A DNA stretch of 64,000 nucleotides from Seminavis robusta (Eukaryota; Bacillariophyta; Bacillariophyceae; Naviculales; Naviculaceae). Made by a program: the position numbers and the translations under genes. Positions within the stretch are counted from its first letter, which is position 1; the number at the start of each line of letters is the position of its first letter. This document shows, piece after piece, positions 1 through 12,500 of this stretch. The stretch is taken from contig CAICTM010000057.1 in the NCBI GenBank assembly GCA_903772945.1, forward strand, positions 40,001-104,000, in the 5' to 3' direction. The notes under the pieces were generated by a model. That model had not been told where the DNA came from, did no database searches, and saw nothing but the letters and a program-made list of their open reading frames with translations.

Positions 1-789
1 AAATTCGTAATTTGAGACTGGCCCTGGCCTGCAGCTTCGTCCTTCTTGCAAGGGCTCTCATAACAGGGGATGTGACTCCGTGGACTGCTCCCTGTGGGAA
101 ATTTCTGCAGATGCCGATCCAATTTCCCGCCACTAGAGGAGTCCTAGCTTCACAGTGCACGTCCTGTCTTGCCAACAGCCGCCAAGAACACATGCCGTTG
201 TCGTCCACCTTGGGGAACCGTCCACTGGAGTACATGTTCCGGATGTAGTGGTCGATACCAGCCGGCGCCTCTTTCGTACTCGCACTCATCGTCTTCGGAG
301 GATTGCGATGAAAGCGGCTATGTCCTCGGCTGCGTAGGAGTACCTCTGCGGCTACTGAATCTGCGGCTACTGAATGCGGTAAGTACACCTCTGCGATACC
401 TCTGCGGCTACTGAATACGGAGGGATGACCTCGGTTTTTTGTCTTGCTTCACTATCTCGCTCAAATTCATCTCGCGAAATCCTCTGGATGCATGCTCCGT
501 CGGTCTTTCGAAAACAACACGAAAACAACACCACGAGAGACTGATCGAGCTGACACAGGATGCGAAATCGTCATCGAAATATTGAATCGTGTGAGACTGA
601 CGTGCAGCACGACTGACCACAGCCGACTGACGTCATCGAGATCGAACCATTCTGATTGGCTAATCCTCTACAGAGGCTCTACAGCGGCTCTACAGAGGTA
701 GTGCACGGATTGGGCGATGTGGGCACGACGGTCCTGCTGTACTTTCTGTACCAATGTTTGAGGTTCTGATATGCGAACTACCGTGTACT
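1..789. repeat. Direct repeat, copy 1 (noncoding)
   Basis: This stretch recurs at 1173-1985 in the same orientation, beginning with AAATTCGTAATTTGAGACTG and ending near CGAACTACCGTGTACT. The copies differ by scattered substitutions and many 1-10 nt indels, so no reading frame is kept between them. Inside are smaller repeats such as CTCTGCGGCTACTGAAT and tandem AAAACAACACG blocks. The copy is cut by the window edge, so the unit may be longer. I see no transposase, terminal repeats or RNA gene. It is probably a tandem duplication or a noncoding dispersed repeat. Confidence 0.8.
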
Positions 790-1172
790 GAAAATTTTTT
801 AAGCTAGAACTATAAAGGTTGAGCCCCCGCAGGGGGCTCTGAACCATAAAGATTGGGCCCCTGGGGCCCAACCACCAAGCTAGCTAGCTAGTGGAGTGGA
901 ACACATGGTCTTCTGGCTTGCCCTCAAAGCACTGCAGCAGAGCCTCCTGACACATGCTTGTTGGTGCCACACTGGGGGCATGGAGGCTGAGTCCTTCTTT
1001 GCCTGTTGCTGGGTCCATGAACTTGTACCTCGAATGCTTTTCCAGGATGCATGCTGCGGTCAAATATCTCAGGCAATAAAGAAGAGAATTTGAGTGTGAG
1101 CCGGGAGCTCAAATTCCATGGCTGCTAGACTGTTGCTCTGCCTTCCATCGTTTGTCAATGCTGTTCCCAAAG
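790..1172. other. Spacer between the two direct-repeat copies
   Basis: The spacer holds two short GC-rich inverted repeats (GAGCCCCCGCAGGGGGCTC and TTGGGCCCCTGGGGCCCAA, about 813-871) and an AGCTAGCTAGCTAG run at 878-892. No coding frame is convincing. The two palindromes could form hairpins, and their function is unknown. Confidence 0.5.
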
Positions 1173-1985
1173 AAATTCGTAATTTGAGACTGGCCCTGGC
1201 CTGCAGCTTCGTCCTTCCTTGCAAGGGCTCTCATAACAGGGATGTGAACTCCGTGGACTGCTCCCTGTGGGAAATGGTTCTGCAGTGCCGATCCAATTTT
1301 CCCGCACTAGAGGAGTCCTAGCCTTCACAGATGCACGTCCTGTCTTGCCAACAGCCGGCAAGAACACCATGCGTTTTCGTCCACCTTGTGGGAACCGTCC
1401 ACTTGGAGAGTACTGTCCGGATGTATGGTGGTACAGCCGCCTCTCGTAAACTCACTCGATCGTCTGAATATTGCGATGAAAGCGGCTATGTCCTCGGCTG
1501 CGGTGAGGAGTACCTCTGCGGCTACTGAATCTGCGGCTACTGAATGCGGTAAGTACACCTCTGCGAAGTACCTCTGCGGCTACTGAATACGGAAGGGATG
1601 ACCTCGGTTTTATTGTCTTGCTTCACTATCTCGCTCAAATTCAAAATCCTCTGGCGAAATCCTCTGGATGCATGCTCGGTCTTTCGAAAACAACACGAAA
1701 ACAACACGAAAACAACACCACGAGAGACTGATCGAGCTGACACAGAGATGCGAAATCGTCATCGAAATATTGAATCGTGTGCACGACTGACGTGCATGCA
1801 CGACTGACGTCACAGCCGACTGACGTCATCGAAGATCGAACCATTCTGATTGGCTAATCCTCTACAGAGGCTCTACAGCGGCTCTACAGAGGTAGTGTAC
1901 GGATTGGGCTGATGTGGGCACGCCGGTCCTGCTGTACTTTCTGTACCAATGGTTTGAGGTTCTGATATGCGAACTACCGTGTACT
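1173..1985. repeat. Direct repeat, copy 2 (noncoding)
   Basis: Second copy of the unit at the window start. It has slightly more of the GTGCACGACTGACGT-type internal duplication and an extra AAAACAACACG block. The sequence from 1986 to 2357 is unique as far as I can see and leads to the 3' end of the minus-strand ATPase gene, with no coding frame I would support. Confidence 0.8.
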
Positions 1986-2357
1986 ACCGAGCACCAGGTT
2001 TCAGGCGGCTGCTGGGGCCAATGCCGAGTTGGTTGAAGAGCCCTACTACGCTGTAGCATCAAACATAGTAGTCAAAAAAGGTCACTGTAGCCTTGGATGA
2101 AAGTCTTAAGACGCTCTTTGGAGCCTCTTGAGCCACCATAATTTACCATTGCTGAACTTTGAACTCGGTGGTGCTGCAACGGAGACGAACGCATCCAAGC
2201 ATTCGGAGCTGGAACACTCAGGTGGCCAAAGAACCCCACGACCTTACCATTTCATTTCATCCAGGTGGGGGTCTACACAGCCAGGCGGTAAAACTCTTCA
2301 AAAGTTACCCAGCACTTGCACCTCCCACCGTCCCTAAAATGGATCAACCACGTCGTC

Positions 2358-5300
2358 TCATACGTCGATGCTCAACGCGAAACTGAAAACGGGAGAGTTC
2401 GGAGCAAGACCATCCTGCAGCGCCAGCTCCGTTGACTGCCCAAAGAACTCTGCTCGCTTTTCTGTCAAATCGTCCACAATGGCTCTTGCTCCCCACTTGT
2501 GAAACATTCGTCGCCCCTCGAGAAAGTGCTTCTTTGCCTCGTCGCTGTCACCGCAGTGAACACAGAACTCGCCAGCAAGCACATGTGCCAATGCTATATC
2601 TTGCGTGACGCCAGCTCCAATTGCAGCGGCAATAGCTCGATCAAAGGCCTCGATTGTTGCGAGCTTTTCCGCAGCGCTGGGGAGTTTGCGTTCTTGCTGT
2701 CCCCTAAAGCAAGCTGTAGACTTTGTCATGAGGTAGTCTGCTTCCATCAAAGCGTGCCGGTGCAACAGAGTGAGACCGCATCTCCGGATAATGGCTTTCG
2801 TCCGTTCCGATGCTTTCCGAGCACGTCTCTCGTACTTTCCCAACCCCGTCGTGCGAGCCAAGCTCGAGGCTATCATTCCGGTGAAGAAGAGCCACGTACC
2901 CCGCGCGACGTAGGATGAGTTATGTTTCCCTCCCTCTATTTCGAACATCTTCGCAGCCCTGTCTGCCTCGGTATAGTCCCCAAAGTAGTACGAGAGTTGC
3001 AGTTGCCCCCAGTATGACCATACGAGATGATGATCATTCTGACCTGCCTTGGACGGCTCTAAACTGTCGGCACATTTGTGGGCTTTGCTGTGAATCTCGC
3101 CGTCGCCGAACATGCTTCGTTTCGCAGAGCTAGGATCCGCTTGGCCCCTTAGTAGCGAGAGGAGCTTTCGCAGCGCTAGACATGTTGCCAAGGACGTCTC
3201 CAACGAGTGTTGCCTCAGCTCCGGTATGACTCTCTTGACCTCTTCTTCAACGCTACCCAGCGACCGTCCAGCCACAATGGAGTGCAATAACTTTCCATCC
3301 GAATTGAAGTAGGCAAATTCAATATCACCAGTTTCGAGTCCAGCCTGCATGCCCTGCTCATATGTTTCCAGGGTCTGATGAATTGGAATGGACCACGCCT
3401 CCACGAAACCTGCAACGACGACAGTAGTGCTTGACTCGACGTTTTTAGCATTTGTTTCTTTCAGCACCTCCCTGGCCAAGCGGGCCATTCGAAGACTCTG
3501 CTTCTCGTCACCGCTCATTTCCCCCGTGATGATAAGACCATATGCGGCCAGTGCGAAAGCGGCGTGTCCGCAAATCCCGTGGCGGAATGTCACACGTAGC
3601 GCCTTTAAGATGCACAGCACAAAAATAAGCTTTGATCTACAAAACCATGCTCGGAGTGCCATTTTCACCAAGAGTTCCATAGTAGCCAATAGCTTTGCGT
3701 CAGTCAACTTCTGCAGCATCAGAATATCGTAGTCCGTGAGCCTACGAAATGCCAACTTCACCGCCCTGAGGTTGACCATGATATGCAAAGCGTAACATCG
3801 TTTTGGGAATTGCCCCAGTCTGATTAGCGCCCTCAGGTTCCACTGCAGAGCTTCTGAATGCTGGGCAAGTCGCCCAAAACTGTCTGCCACAGCAGTGTAA
3901 GTTGGTAGCATATCTTCAAAGTTTTTTGCACGTTGGAATACCTCCTGTGAAAGCATCATGCCAAAGTCGTGGTTTCCCAGTAACATTTCAACATCTCCCG
4001 CTGACCGATGGAGCGCCAGGGTAAGGTCATAATGGCAGCGCCAAGGTGTCGCCACAGGCTCCCATCCCTCAGGATGGTTTTCATTAGAGCCATCCGATTC
4101 TATTCTTTCACCATTTTGAGTCCCTGGCTCAGGAATGAAGCGGAGGCATTTAAGGCCCGCCCGCAAATACTTGGATGCAGGACCGAAGGCAGATTTCTTG
4201 GAAGCTGCCAATTCTCCGACCTTCAAATTTAAGGCAGCCAATTCAGCTGCATCCAAACAGTCACAAGGGAAGGATTCATTCAACCGATCAGATGCAACAA
4301 AAAGCATCCACTCCTGGTTCAGCCTCTTGGCTCTCACAACCAGCTTCTTTCCAATCCAAATGTTGAGCTTGTCCCGCCCCCCTTCATGCACAAGGGCACG
4401 ACAAGCTTCTTGGACTTTGTCGTGAGAAAATGAGTAGCTCAACGACCCTGTCATGTTCTTCAACAGCCCTTGAACCACAGCAACATCCAAAAGACCTATC
4501 AGCTCTTTCAATCCAATCCCAGGCAGCATAACCTTCGGATCACTGCTGCCGTTGTGGTTACACCCGTTTTCGCTTCCTGGCTCACCCTGCAGAAGATCTT
4601 GCAGCGTTTCTATATCGAACGTGGATCGGACGAAAGCTGCCACGGTCAATGCGCGCTGCACCTGTTCGGGCAAGCTTTCCACTTTGTCTTTCAAAACTGC
4701 GACTACGCCACGTTGTCCCGGGGCTTCTTTTTGACGACTGGCATAATGGCCGAGAGCATCAATGTCCAGTTCCCACTGTTGGCACATTTGGACGTACCGC
4801 AGGATCCCTTTCCTCTGCATTTCGTCCAGACTTTGTAGCATATGGAAGATGTTCCCTCTAGTCTTTCTGTAGAGGACTTGCGTCACTTCGGCCACGTCTT
4901 CTGCGGGCAAATCAAGTACATCCCATAGGTACTTTCGAATGACTTCTCGCGACAAATTCTGTACCTGTATGACTCTCAGGCAAGGCTTTACTGCTTTCAA
5001 GGACGCCATGAAAGCGTTACAGTCCGTGATGTCTTCCATGGACATTGTGTTCCATTGCTGGCTTCGATCTGAAGGGGCACGCGAGTTGTTGTTGTTTTCC
5101 AGAGATCTCAGACTACTCGTATATGTTTCATCAGCTGTGGACTCATCAAAAGATTCTTTGCGATCGTGTCTTGACGAACCATTTTCCTCTTGTGAAACCC
5201 GATATGCCCCCACTAACATTATCTGCTCCAAGGACGGATCCTTCAGTATTGAGTCAATTAAGGCTAACGATGCAGGGTCAACCCACTAATACATATTCGC

Positions 5301-6233
5301 AGGAAAGCTGGTGAGTTGTCGTTGCCAGCAAGGGTGCAATCGATCGACGCAACATTGCGAACGTACCTGGATGTCATCAATGAACAGTACGATTGGCCGC
5401 ATAGTTCCGATAGCCTTCAAAAAGTTCTTGAAGATGAAGTGAAGCCGGTGGAGTGCATTGTCCTTGGAGGAGCTCTTTGGAGGCTCTTGCTGCGGCCCTA
5501 ATATGTCCACCAAATCTGGAACGAGATCGACCAGGACTTTCCCGTCACTCCCAACGGCTTGGCGTATCGGCTGCAAGGTGGGATCATCAAAGGGTAGTCG
5601 TTGGTCATGGATGAGTGATGCACAAAATCCACCAATTGCTTCCACAAAGGCGCTGTAAGGATTGCTACTGCCCACTCCCTCGCAGCTGGGCTCATCAAAC
5701 TTTCCGCTAAGAAAATAACACGGGAGGTAAGGGGTATATTCAACCTTCTTTCCATTTATCGTAAGGGGGTTTTCGAAATAGTCTTGCTCTCCTTGTTTCG
5801 ATTCCATTTCCTCAATAAACTTGTAGACTAGGGTGCTTTTTCCGGCTCCTGATGCTCCGGTTATGTAGACAGCCAAGCACCCGTTGGAAGGTGGAAAAGA
5901 TGAACTTGTACTTGTTGTACCTCCATTCTTGTTACCCCTAGTAGTAGTATCGGGAACGACGACATTCTCATCAGGCTCGTCATGGATTGATACCTGATGC
6001 GCAGCTGCTCCTTCTGACGCCACTGATGGTTCTAAGGACGCAGCTTCTGTTGTTGTTGTGGTATCAACTTCGTTGTTGGCGGCACTCCGTCCGTTCATTC
6101 GGTGGTAGTGGCGGTGACACAAACGTTGGTAGGCATTTGACAACGACTTGAGCTCCTTATCCCTCCCATAAAACTTTTGACTCGCCGACTTGATGCGTAG
6201 GCTCAACAGTTCATCGTCAACTGGAGCAATCAT
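2358..6233 (-). CDS. STAND-type predicted ATPase with helical-repeat C-terminus (paralog A)
   Basis: Two-exon gene of 1264 aa. Exon 1 is 6233-5367 and exon 2 is 5285-2358, joined over an 81-nt intron with GTACGT donor and ATTAG acceptor. The junction falls inside Walker B: FIDDIQ from exon 1 continues as WVDPASL from exon 2, the usual AAA_16/STAND pattern. The N-terminus has the FYGRDKEL motif (about residues 21-28). The P-loop GASGAGKST is at 126-134, and a GKFDE...NPYSAF segment follows, as in the ATPase domains of bacterial PknK-like multidomain kinases. The remaining ~900 residues are alpha-helical and TPR-like. No kinase or output domain is visible. The family acts as nucleotide-dependent signalling switches, but the partner here is unknown. 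The gene is a diverged paralog of the plus-strand gene ending at 13488. Start is the ATG at 6231-6233. Confidence 0.85.
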
Positions 6234-6970
6234 TGTCGTATGTACCCTACTAGCTAGACTGCTAATAGACCTTAGCTACTATTAGACCAGCTACTAGTAG
6301 TACTCTGGAGTAGCGGCAAGGAGGAAGAAAAAGAGTGAGAAATGCTTTGGGCAGGGGAGGGCACGAGCTCTCGGCGTCGCTCCTCGTGCCCGTGCCTTGG
6401 AGGTGTCCAGCGCCAATGAGAACTTCCTTGTAAATTGGCTATGTGGCCAGTAAATTTTAATTAAATCTTCAGGTGCACACGTATGTACTTCAGTACCTGG
6501 TACCGATACCTTTGCCCCAGGTATGGTACCGTAGAGCCTACCGCTAGCTAGCTAGAAGACCAGCAACATGTACCGGTACCCGTACCGGGATCAGGAATTT
6601 ATCTATGCTAGCTAGCCACCCCTCTTCAGCCCTCATACTCGTACCTCTCCACACTTTCGTCTTTGCTTGCTTGCATAATTGTTTTGCTTGTTGCCAATTC
6701 CCAATCCAGAGTCCACCGATCCTCTTCACCAATCAGAAGCAACATCCATTCCCTGAACAGAAAAGCACTGAACTCCTTCGTAAAGTGGCATACTAATACA
6801 GCCATTGCCTTGAACGAAGGATCCATGCTTGGGGTTCATCGCTTCTGTCGGTTGCTCCGATCAAATATGCTTCTGGCAAGCTGGTAAGGTACGACTATCA
6901 CCAATGCAACATTCTTAGTTAGCTCGTTTCGCTATTAAAAAACTAGGCTGCTACTGCTGCTGTACGTTTG
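6234..6970. other. Intergenic, no gene seen
   Basis: This is the 5' region of the ATPase gene at left and the 3' flank of the cyclophilin-like gene at right. It contains CTAGCTAGCTAG (6543-6554) and GTACCGGTACCC (about 6569-6580) palindromic clusters. Short open frames here lack any protein-like character. Confidence 0.5.
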
Positions 6971-7930
6971 TTACAATCTCCCAACTTGCGTCACTTCCAT
7001 ACGCCGCAGCAGTTCTCCATCGTAGATTTTATCAATTCGAGAATCTCCGAACGACTTGGCAGCCCCACGGAACAACTCTCGTTGTGCATTATAGACGGCT
7101 GAGGCTGCTCCACCAGTGTTAAAGTCATCGTATCCCGACGGTCGGTTGACGGAGTAAGTGGGTAGATCTTCCAATAATCGAAACCAATTCAATGTTTCCT
7201 CATCCCAAAGTACCTGTCCAAAGACTGTTTGAGTATTGTCGAGTGAGGGGGCGGCACGTGTGGTGATTCCAAAATTGGGAGTGGCATCCAAGTTTTTGTG
7301 CGTCAGCAGTCCCTTGGCCGAATGAGACAATTTTTCCACGGCGGGTCGATCAATCCATAGTTTGGCAGGTAGAATCCGTGCTCCATACGAGAGTGCCGAA
7401 GATCCACCCACTTCGGTCAAGCGCAAGGATGGAATGTATCCACCTCGTAGCAAACCAGCATCCTGATCCAATGCAGGGAAACTGGATCGACCATAGGATG
7501 GAAATGGGTTCTCCATGTCGTTGTCTTGCGGAGGAATGACATAACTCAAAAACTTTTCCACGTGATTGGGAGCTGCTTTGCCGTAGAGCCCCAGCTTGAG
7601 ACGGATGTAAACGACTGTATTTTCAAAAGTGTCGGGTAGATCGTCGCGAATATAGGTAGATCCATCTTGGCGGGCAATCCGAATATCCATAAAGACCTTG
7701 TCTGTGACCTGGGCATCAGGCATTACCGGTGGAGACGCTGCTGTTGCTACCGGATTGCTGGAGGCAACATCCGATGACAAAAGCAAAGTCTGTGCAAGCT
7801 GAAGAGCGCCTCTTCGGTCCAGACCACCGGCGCTCCACCCATTGGTAGTTTGAATGAAGCAGATATGCCATAGCCAAACACACAGGAAAAGCTTTCTATG
7901 AAGCGTAACATGCCCGTTGATAGCCACCAT
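6971..7930 (-). CDS. Cyclophilin-type peptidyl-prolyl isomerase-like protein, probably plastid-targeted
   Basis: Single-exon gene of 319 aa. I chose the ATG at 7928-7930 because the frame above it opens only at TTG. The N-terminus is a hydrophobic presequence (residues ~15-30), then QTTNGWSAGG, then an RRGALQLA stretch, consistent with plastid and perhaps lumen delivery. The mature part reads like a divergent cyclophilin: DKVFMDIRIA, VVYIRLKLGLYGKAAPNHVEKF, GLLTHKNLDATPNFGITTR and TVFGQVLWDEETLNWF match the strands and loops of the fold. Canonical catalytic residues (FHR, QGGDF) are not conserved, so prolyl isomerase activity is doubtful. Such proteins are known in thylakoid lumen and plastid assembly roles. 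The family assignment is by pattern only. Confidence 0.7.
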   Translation of the reverse strand: MVAINGHVTLHRKLFLCVWLWHICFIQTTNGWSAGGLDRRGALQLAQTLLLSSDVASSNPVATAASPPVMPDAQVTDKVFMDIRIARQDGSTYIRDDLPDTFENTVVYIRLKLGLYGKAAPNHVEKFLSYVIPPQDNDMENPFPSYGRSSFPALDQDAGLLRGGYIPSLRLTEVGGSSALSYGARILPAKLWIDRPAVEKLSHSAKGLLTHKNLDATPNFGITTRAAPSLDNTQTVFGQVLWDEETLNWFRLLEDLPTYSVNRPSGYDDFNTGGAASAVYNAQRELFRGAAKSFGDSRIDKIYDGELLRRMEVTQVGRL

Positions 7931-9537
7931 GATTGTTGATTGTGCCGTCAAAATGAGGCTGATGAAAGATTTGGGAGGGGGGATCCAAATGTGACGTCAG
8001 GATATAAGCCAAGAGGGCTGTTTTACAATCTTTAGGGCCAAAGGCTGAGATCGAAGATGAACGATCAATCGAATGAATTTTCAGTTATTTTGCAGGCTAG
8101 CCGGCTAGCAAGTCAGTGGTACTATCCAAATCTTGCGGAGAGCCAGCTGTCAGCAAGCCCTTGTGCCAGTTCTTTCCGTGAAGCTTCCACAAAGTGTTTG
8201 ATTTCTCGATTTCGTAAAAAGCGTAAGCGCCGAATGAGTTGAAATCAGCTGAAATTAGCTAAGGTATGGAATAAAATTTAATTGAGTGGAGTCTCTTCTT
8301 GTACCCATCATGATGGCTGAAATGTGCCGCTCAATTCTGCCCCGAGCTCTTGCGGCCAGTGCTGCGTTGCTGAATGAAGGTACCAGTGCTAGCTAGTACG
8401 TAGCTCTGCCGCTACTCGTACTGCATGACATGGGTGTTTTCGTACCACATACATTGAAAAAACCTTTCAGCAAGCAGCCATGTTTCTGGCAATGGTACCG
8501 GTAGATGGATGGAATCTTTCGACAATACATGTACATCGTGCCGTACTGGTATGCAAGGATCGGATTCAATAACTGGCACACCTCTATGGAGCGAAACTAA
8601 ATAAATGCACACCATTCGTGAAGCAGTTGGTTGTTGGTTGTTGGTTGGAAAGCATGAACCCTGAACAGGTTCTGGGGTATCGATACAGTACAGTACTTAC
8701 ATACGTGTAAGTCATACCGTACGGCAAAGGTGTATTCTGAAGCTCGTGTATTGTACTCTTGAGGACGAAACTTGGAAGAAACTTTGTTATAACTGTGTGC
8801 GAACTTTTAAAATAAATACACTAAAGTAGCTTGCAAATAGTGCGAACCGTTGCGGATGCTTTGTTCATTCCATAGCTTTTGAGCCCTCTAAACCTATTTC
8901 TGAGAAGAAGACAAGGGCAGCTTTGCTTCTGGACATTTTGATCGTTAGAACTTGGATCTGACTTGGCGGGTTTATTATGGTGCCAGACCCAGAAGACTTG
9001 CCAGGAGTTAGAAGTTACTTACTTCAAAGGAATCATTGTTGAACGCACAACGAAATAAGCAATCAAAGCGTTGAACCGCACCGTTCATGATCAGGGGTAA
9101 TATCGTATCTTGTGCCTCGCTATTTTTTCAAAAATTTAAAGCCCCGAACCCAGCTTGGTGGTTGATGCCGCATACAACCTCTTCCAACCAAGATTCTGTT
9201 GACTGTCACTGAAGTAAGTACTAGATCTAGCGAGTAGCAAAGCTGCCAGTTCAGTGTTATAAGACTTCAGTGCGCACCCCTCTTCCCTTTGTTGCTGCGG
9301 AGCCACTTTTACCAGTAATCCAGGGACATTCTTCCATTCTTCTTGCATCCTTGTCAAGTCTTGCCAGGGCCCCGAGAGCTCGTTGATCCCTCACATTATC
9401 TATTTCTTTACTGCTCACTTACATCGTTATTCAGCTGGGCACCACTCAAAGCATCGCTCTCCCTCCCTGTGCTACCGCTGTCCCTGATCTGACCCGTCTG
9501 AGCCCCTGCTGAGAGAAGAAGAAGATAATAGTTCACA
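7931..9537. other. Intergenic, no gene seen
   Basis: About 1.6 kb between divergent genes, with scattered CTAGCTAG, GTACCGGTA and TTGGTTGTTGGTTGTTGGTTGG (8630-8650) low-complexity runs. Several short frames begin with ATG but have no recognisable motif and no consistent codon bias. The last ~170 bases before the ATG at 9538 contain CT-rich and AGAAGAAG stretches typical of a 5' UTR. Confidence 0.5.
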
Positions 9538-12500
9538 ATGTTTCGTCGTCGTTCCACCATGCAGCCACCCCCAGATGACGCTCCTCCGCAGTCGTCCTTG
9601 ATGATGCTGAGCCGGTCCGAACACACGCCTCGGAAACAACAACAGCAGCACGACAAGAAGAAGAAGCGCTTTACTCTGATCGAGACCAAGACACCCATCT
9701 CCGTCCTTCACGATGACAGTGGCAGGACGACCACCGAAGACGGCATTTCCCTCTTGACGGATGTGTCCGACACTGTGGATGATGTCTTTACGTTGGGCCG
9801 CACTGCGAGTGGTGAGACGGGTGGTCGCGCCAAACGCAAATCCAGCTGTACGGCCATTATCAAACCGCGCAGTGATTCGTTGCGCAGTGGCATGGATCGA
9901 GCGCATAGCTCCCTGACTATGAATACACTCCGCTTTAGTGAAACCACGTTGTACGGACGCGATACCGAATTGGCACAACTCAAGGACGTCTTTGGCCGCG
10001 CCAAAATTACACCCGCTTATACTAGTACTCATTTCTCTGCCACTAGCAACAACAATAAGCGCCGACAATTGGTGACTCTCAGTGGCCCCGCTGGAGCGGG
10101 CAAAAGTGCCCTTGTGCACAATTTGAAACCGACGATACTGCGAGAAGCCGGCTTTTATTTGGGTGGCAAATTCGATCAACTCGGCGATGAGCCCTATTCG
10201 GCATTTACCATGGCGTGTCGAGAACTCTGCGACAGTTTGCTCGCCCACAAGGAAAACCCCGATCGAGCCGGAAATAAGTGGCAATTCAGTTTTGAAGAAA
10301 TGCAAGCCACGTTGCAACGAGAATTGGGTGGGAATAATGGTAGTAGTGGTAGTGACGACGGTGGTCCCGAAGATGCCAATGAACTGCAAGTCCTCACCAC
10401 GGTATTTCCCGATTTGACGCAAATTTTGTGGAGCGAGGACGCGGCGGGAGCTTATTTGTTTGATTCGCCGGGAAGCTCCGACTTTTTTGACGACAATGAC
10501 GACAACAGTATTCGTCGTCGCAAAACAAAACGAGCCAGTATTGGATACATGGAAGCCAAGAATCGATTCAACTTTGCCTTTCGCAAACTGATGCGGGTTC
10601 TCTGCGGTTTTGGTCGAGTCGTACTATTCCTCGATGACACGCAATGGGCCGATGGAGCGTCCCTCGACTTGATCAAGACGCTCGTCACGGATTGTCGACG
10701 AGCTACCGTTCCACAACCGTGCATTGCCTCGGAAGAATTCAACAACAATTCAGACAATCACGAACAAGGATTGATCGTCATTGCCACCTATCGATCCGAG
10801 GAAGTCGATGAACGACATCCACTCATGACCACTGTGCGAGAACTAGGGGCCATGGTCCAGGCAGACAAAGACCTTTCCTTGGCCATTCATCAAATGCCCA
10901 TTGGGAATCTGGAACTCGGACAAGTCAATGAACTACTCGTCGATCTACTCAGTGCCGAAACACCCGAAAAAGCACTTAGTTTGGCCGAATGCGTACACCG
11001 AAAAACAAGTGGCAACGTTTTCTATGTCGTCCAATTCCTCAAGAGTTTGGCGGCGGATCACGGGGATGCTCCGCCGTTGTTGCGATTCAACGTCGGAACG
11101 TTTCGATGGGATTGGAGTACCGAAGAGATTACACTCCGCGAATCGGCCACGAGAAATGTCGTGGAAATCATTCAACAAAAGATGGAAACGCTGCCCAATG
11201 GGATTCGCGAACTGTTGCCCATTGTGGCATGTCTGGGATCCTCCTTTGAAAAGTCCGTCTTTGAACGTGTACTCAAACACTTTAATGATGAAGTCTTCTT
11301 CCCACCCGAATCGCCCACGGCGGGCGGCAGCATGAAACCCATTGAAGAGTCGACGCGATCCTTGGAAGGTTTGCCCGTTCACATTGCTGACGCCAGCGAA
11401 AAGGGAAACACAGAAGCCTTTCATCCGGATGATTTTATGGACTTGTGCCATCAGGAAGGACTCTTGATTATAGACAAGAAACGAAAGACCATTCAGTGGG
11501 CGCACGACAAACTCCAGGAATCGGCATTGACGTTGGCCGATCCAGAAAACCTGACGCTCTGGCGGTACAAGTTGGGAGAGTTTCTCATGGAAGAATTCGA
11601 TCAGAAGGAACTCGAAGCCAACATCTTCATCGTAGTCAACCTCTTGGACGAGGACACCAACAAAATCCCCAAGAACAATCCCAAACGAGCCATGCTGGCG
11701 GAACTTAACCGAACGGCTGGTGAGAGGGCCATGAAGGGTGCCGCCTTTCTGAGTGCTGCGGCGTACTTGGCGAGAGGGATCCAACTTCTTCCGGAAGGGT
11801 CCTGGACCACCCACTACAGGCTGTGCCTCCAACTCTATTCCTCTGCCGCAGAAGCGCATCACTGCATTGGGAAGGTCGAAGAAACTCAAGCCTTTTGCGA
11901 GGCTGTCATTGGAGCAGAAGAATGTGCCGGACGGCCACTTTTGGACAAGCAGAGAGCTTGGACCACGCTGCTGGATTCTATTGCTGCCGGAGGACAGACA
12001 GGATTGGCACAAGAAAAGTGCCTCGAGGTTTTGGAACTGCTTGATTGCAAGTTCCCCAAGCGCGGTTGGGTTTTCCATACGTTAGGAGGGTTGATCAAAG
12101 CAGAGATGAACGTGAAGAAAATCGAACAGGCAATCCCCACTCTGTCTGTCATGAAGGATCCATCGAAGCAATGGGTGATGAAGCTTCTCGACAAGCTGGT
12201 CACTTATGCTTTCCAAAACAAATCCGAAATCTTTCCGTTGGTGATATTCAAAGGCCTGAAATACACTCTCAAATTCGGAATCAGCGACTACACGCCTCCC
12301 GTTCTATCAACCGTGGGCTTGTTGTTGGCGGCAGCTTTGGGAGATCTAGAAGGTTGCAGAAAGTTTGGGGAAATGTCTCTGGGGCTGTTCGAAAAGGTCG
12401 GCGATGGGAAAGAGCAAATCAACACAACCGCCAAGTCAAGGAGCCAGTTTGTGACGGCATCTTTTGTACTGCACTGGCAGCTGCCACTGACATCCCTTCG

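Noticed and set aside
1-2337. Several 60-85 codon frames in the first 2.3 kb
   Set aside because: They fall in the two direct-repeat copies and are not conserved between them because of indels.
7931-7951. N-terminal extension of the cyclophilin-like protein
   Set aside because: It begins at TTG; the ATG at 7928-7930 gives a sensible presequence.
8057-8242. 61-codon frame with ATG after the cyclophilin gene
   Set aside because: It is short, with no motif and no splice partner; its basic tail (RFRKKRKRR) is likely chance.
9472-12078. Long antisense frames (316 and 377 codons) opposite the plus-strand STAND ATPase
   Set aside because: They are shadows of a strongly coding frame: no motif, no consistent codon use, and the sense protein has full family landmarks.
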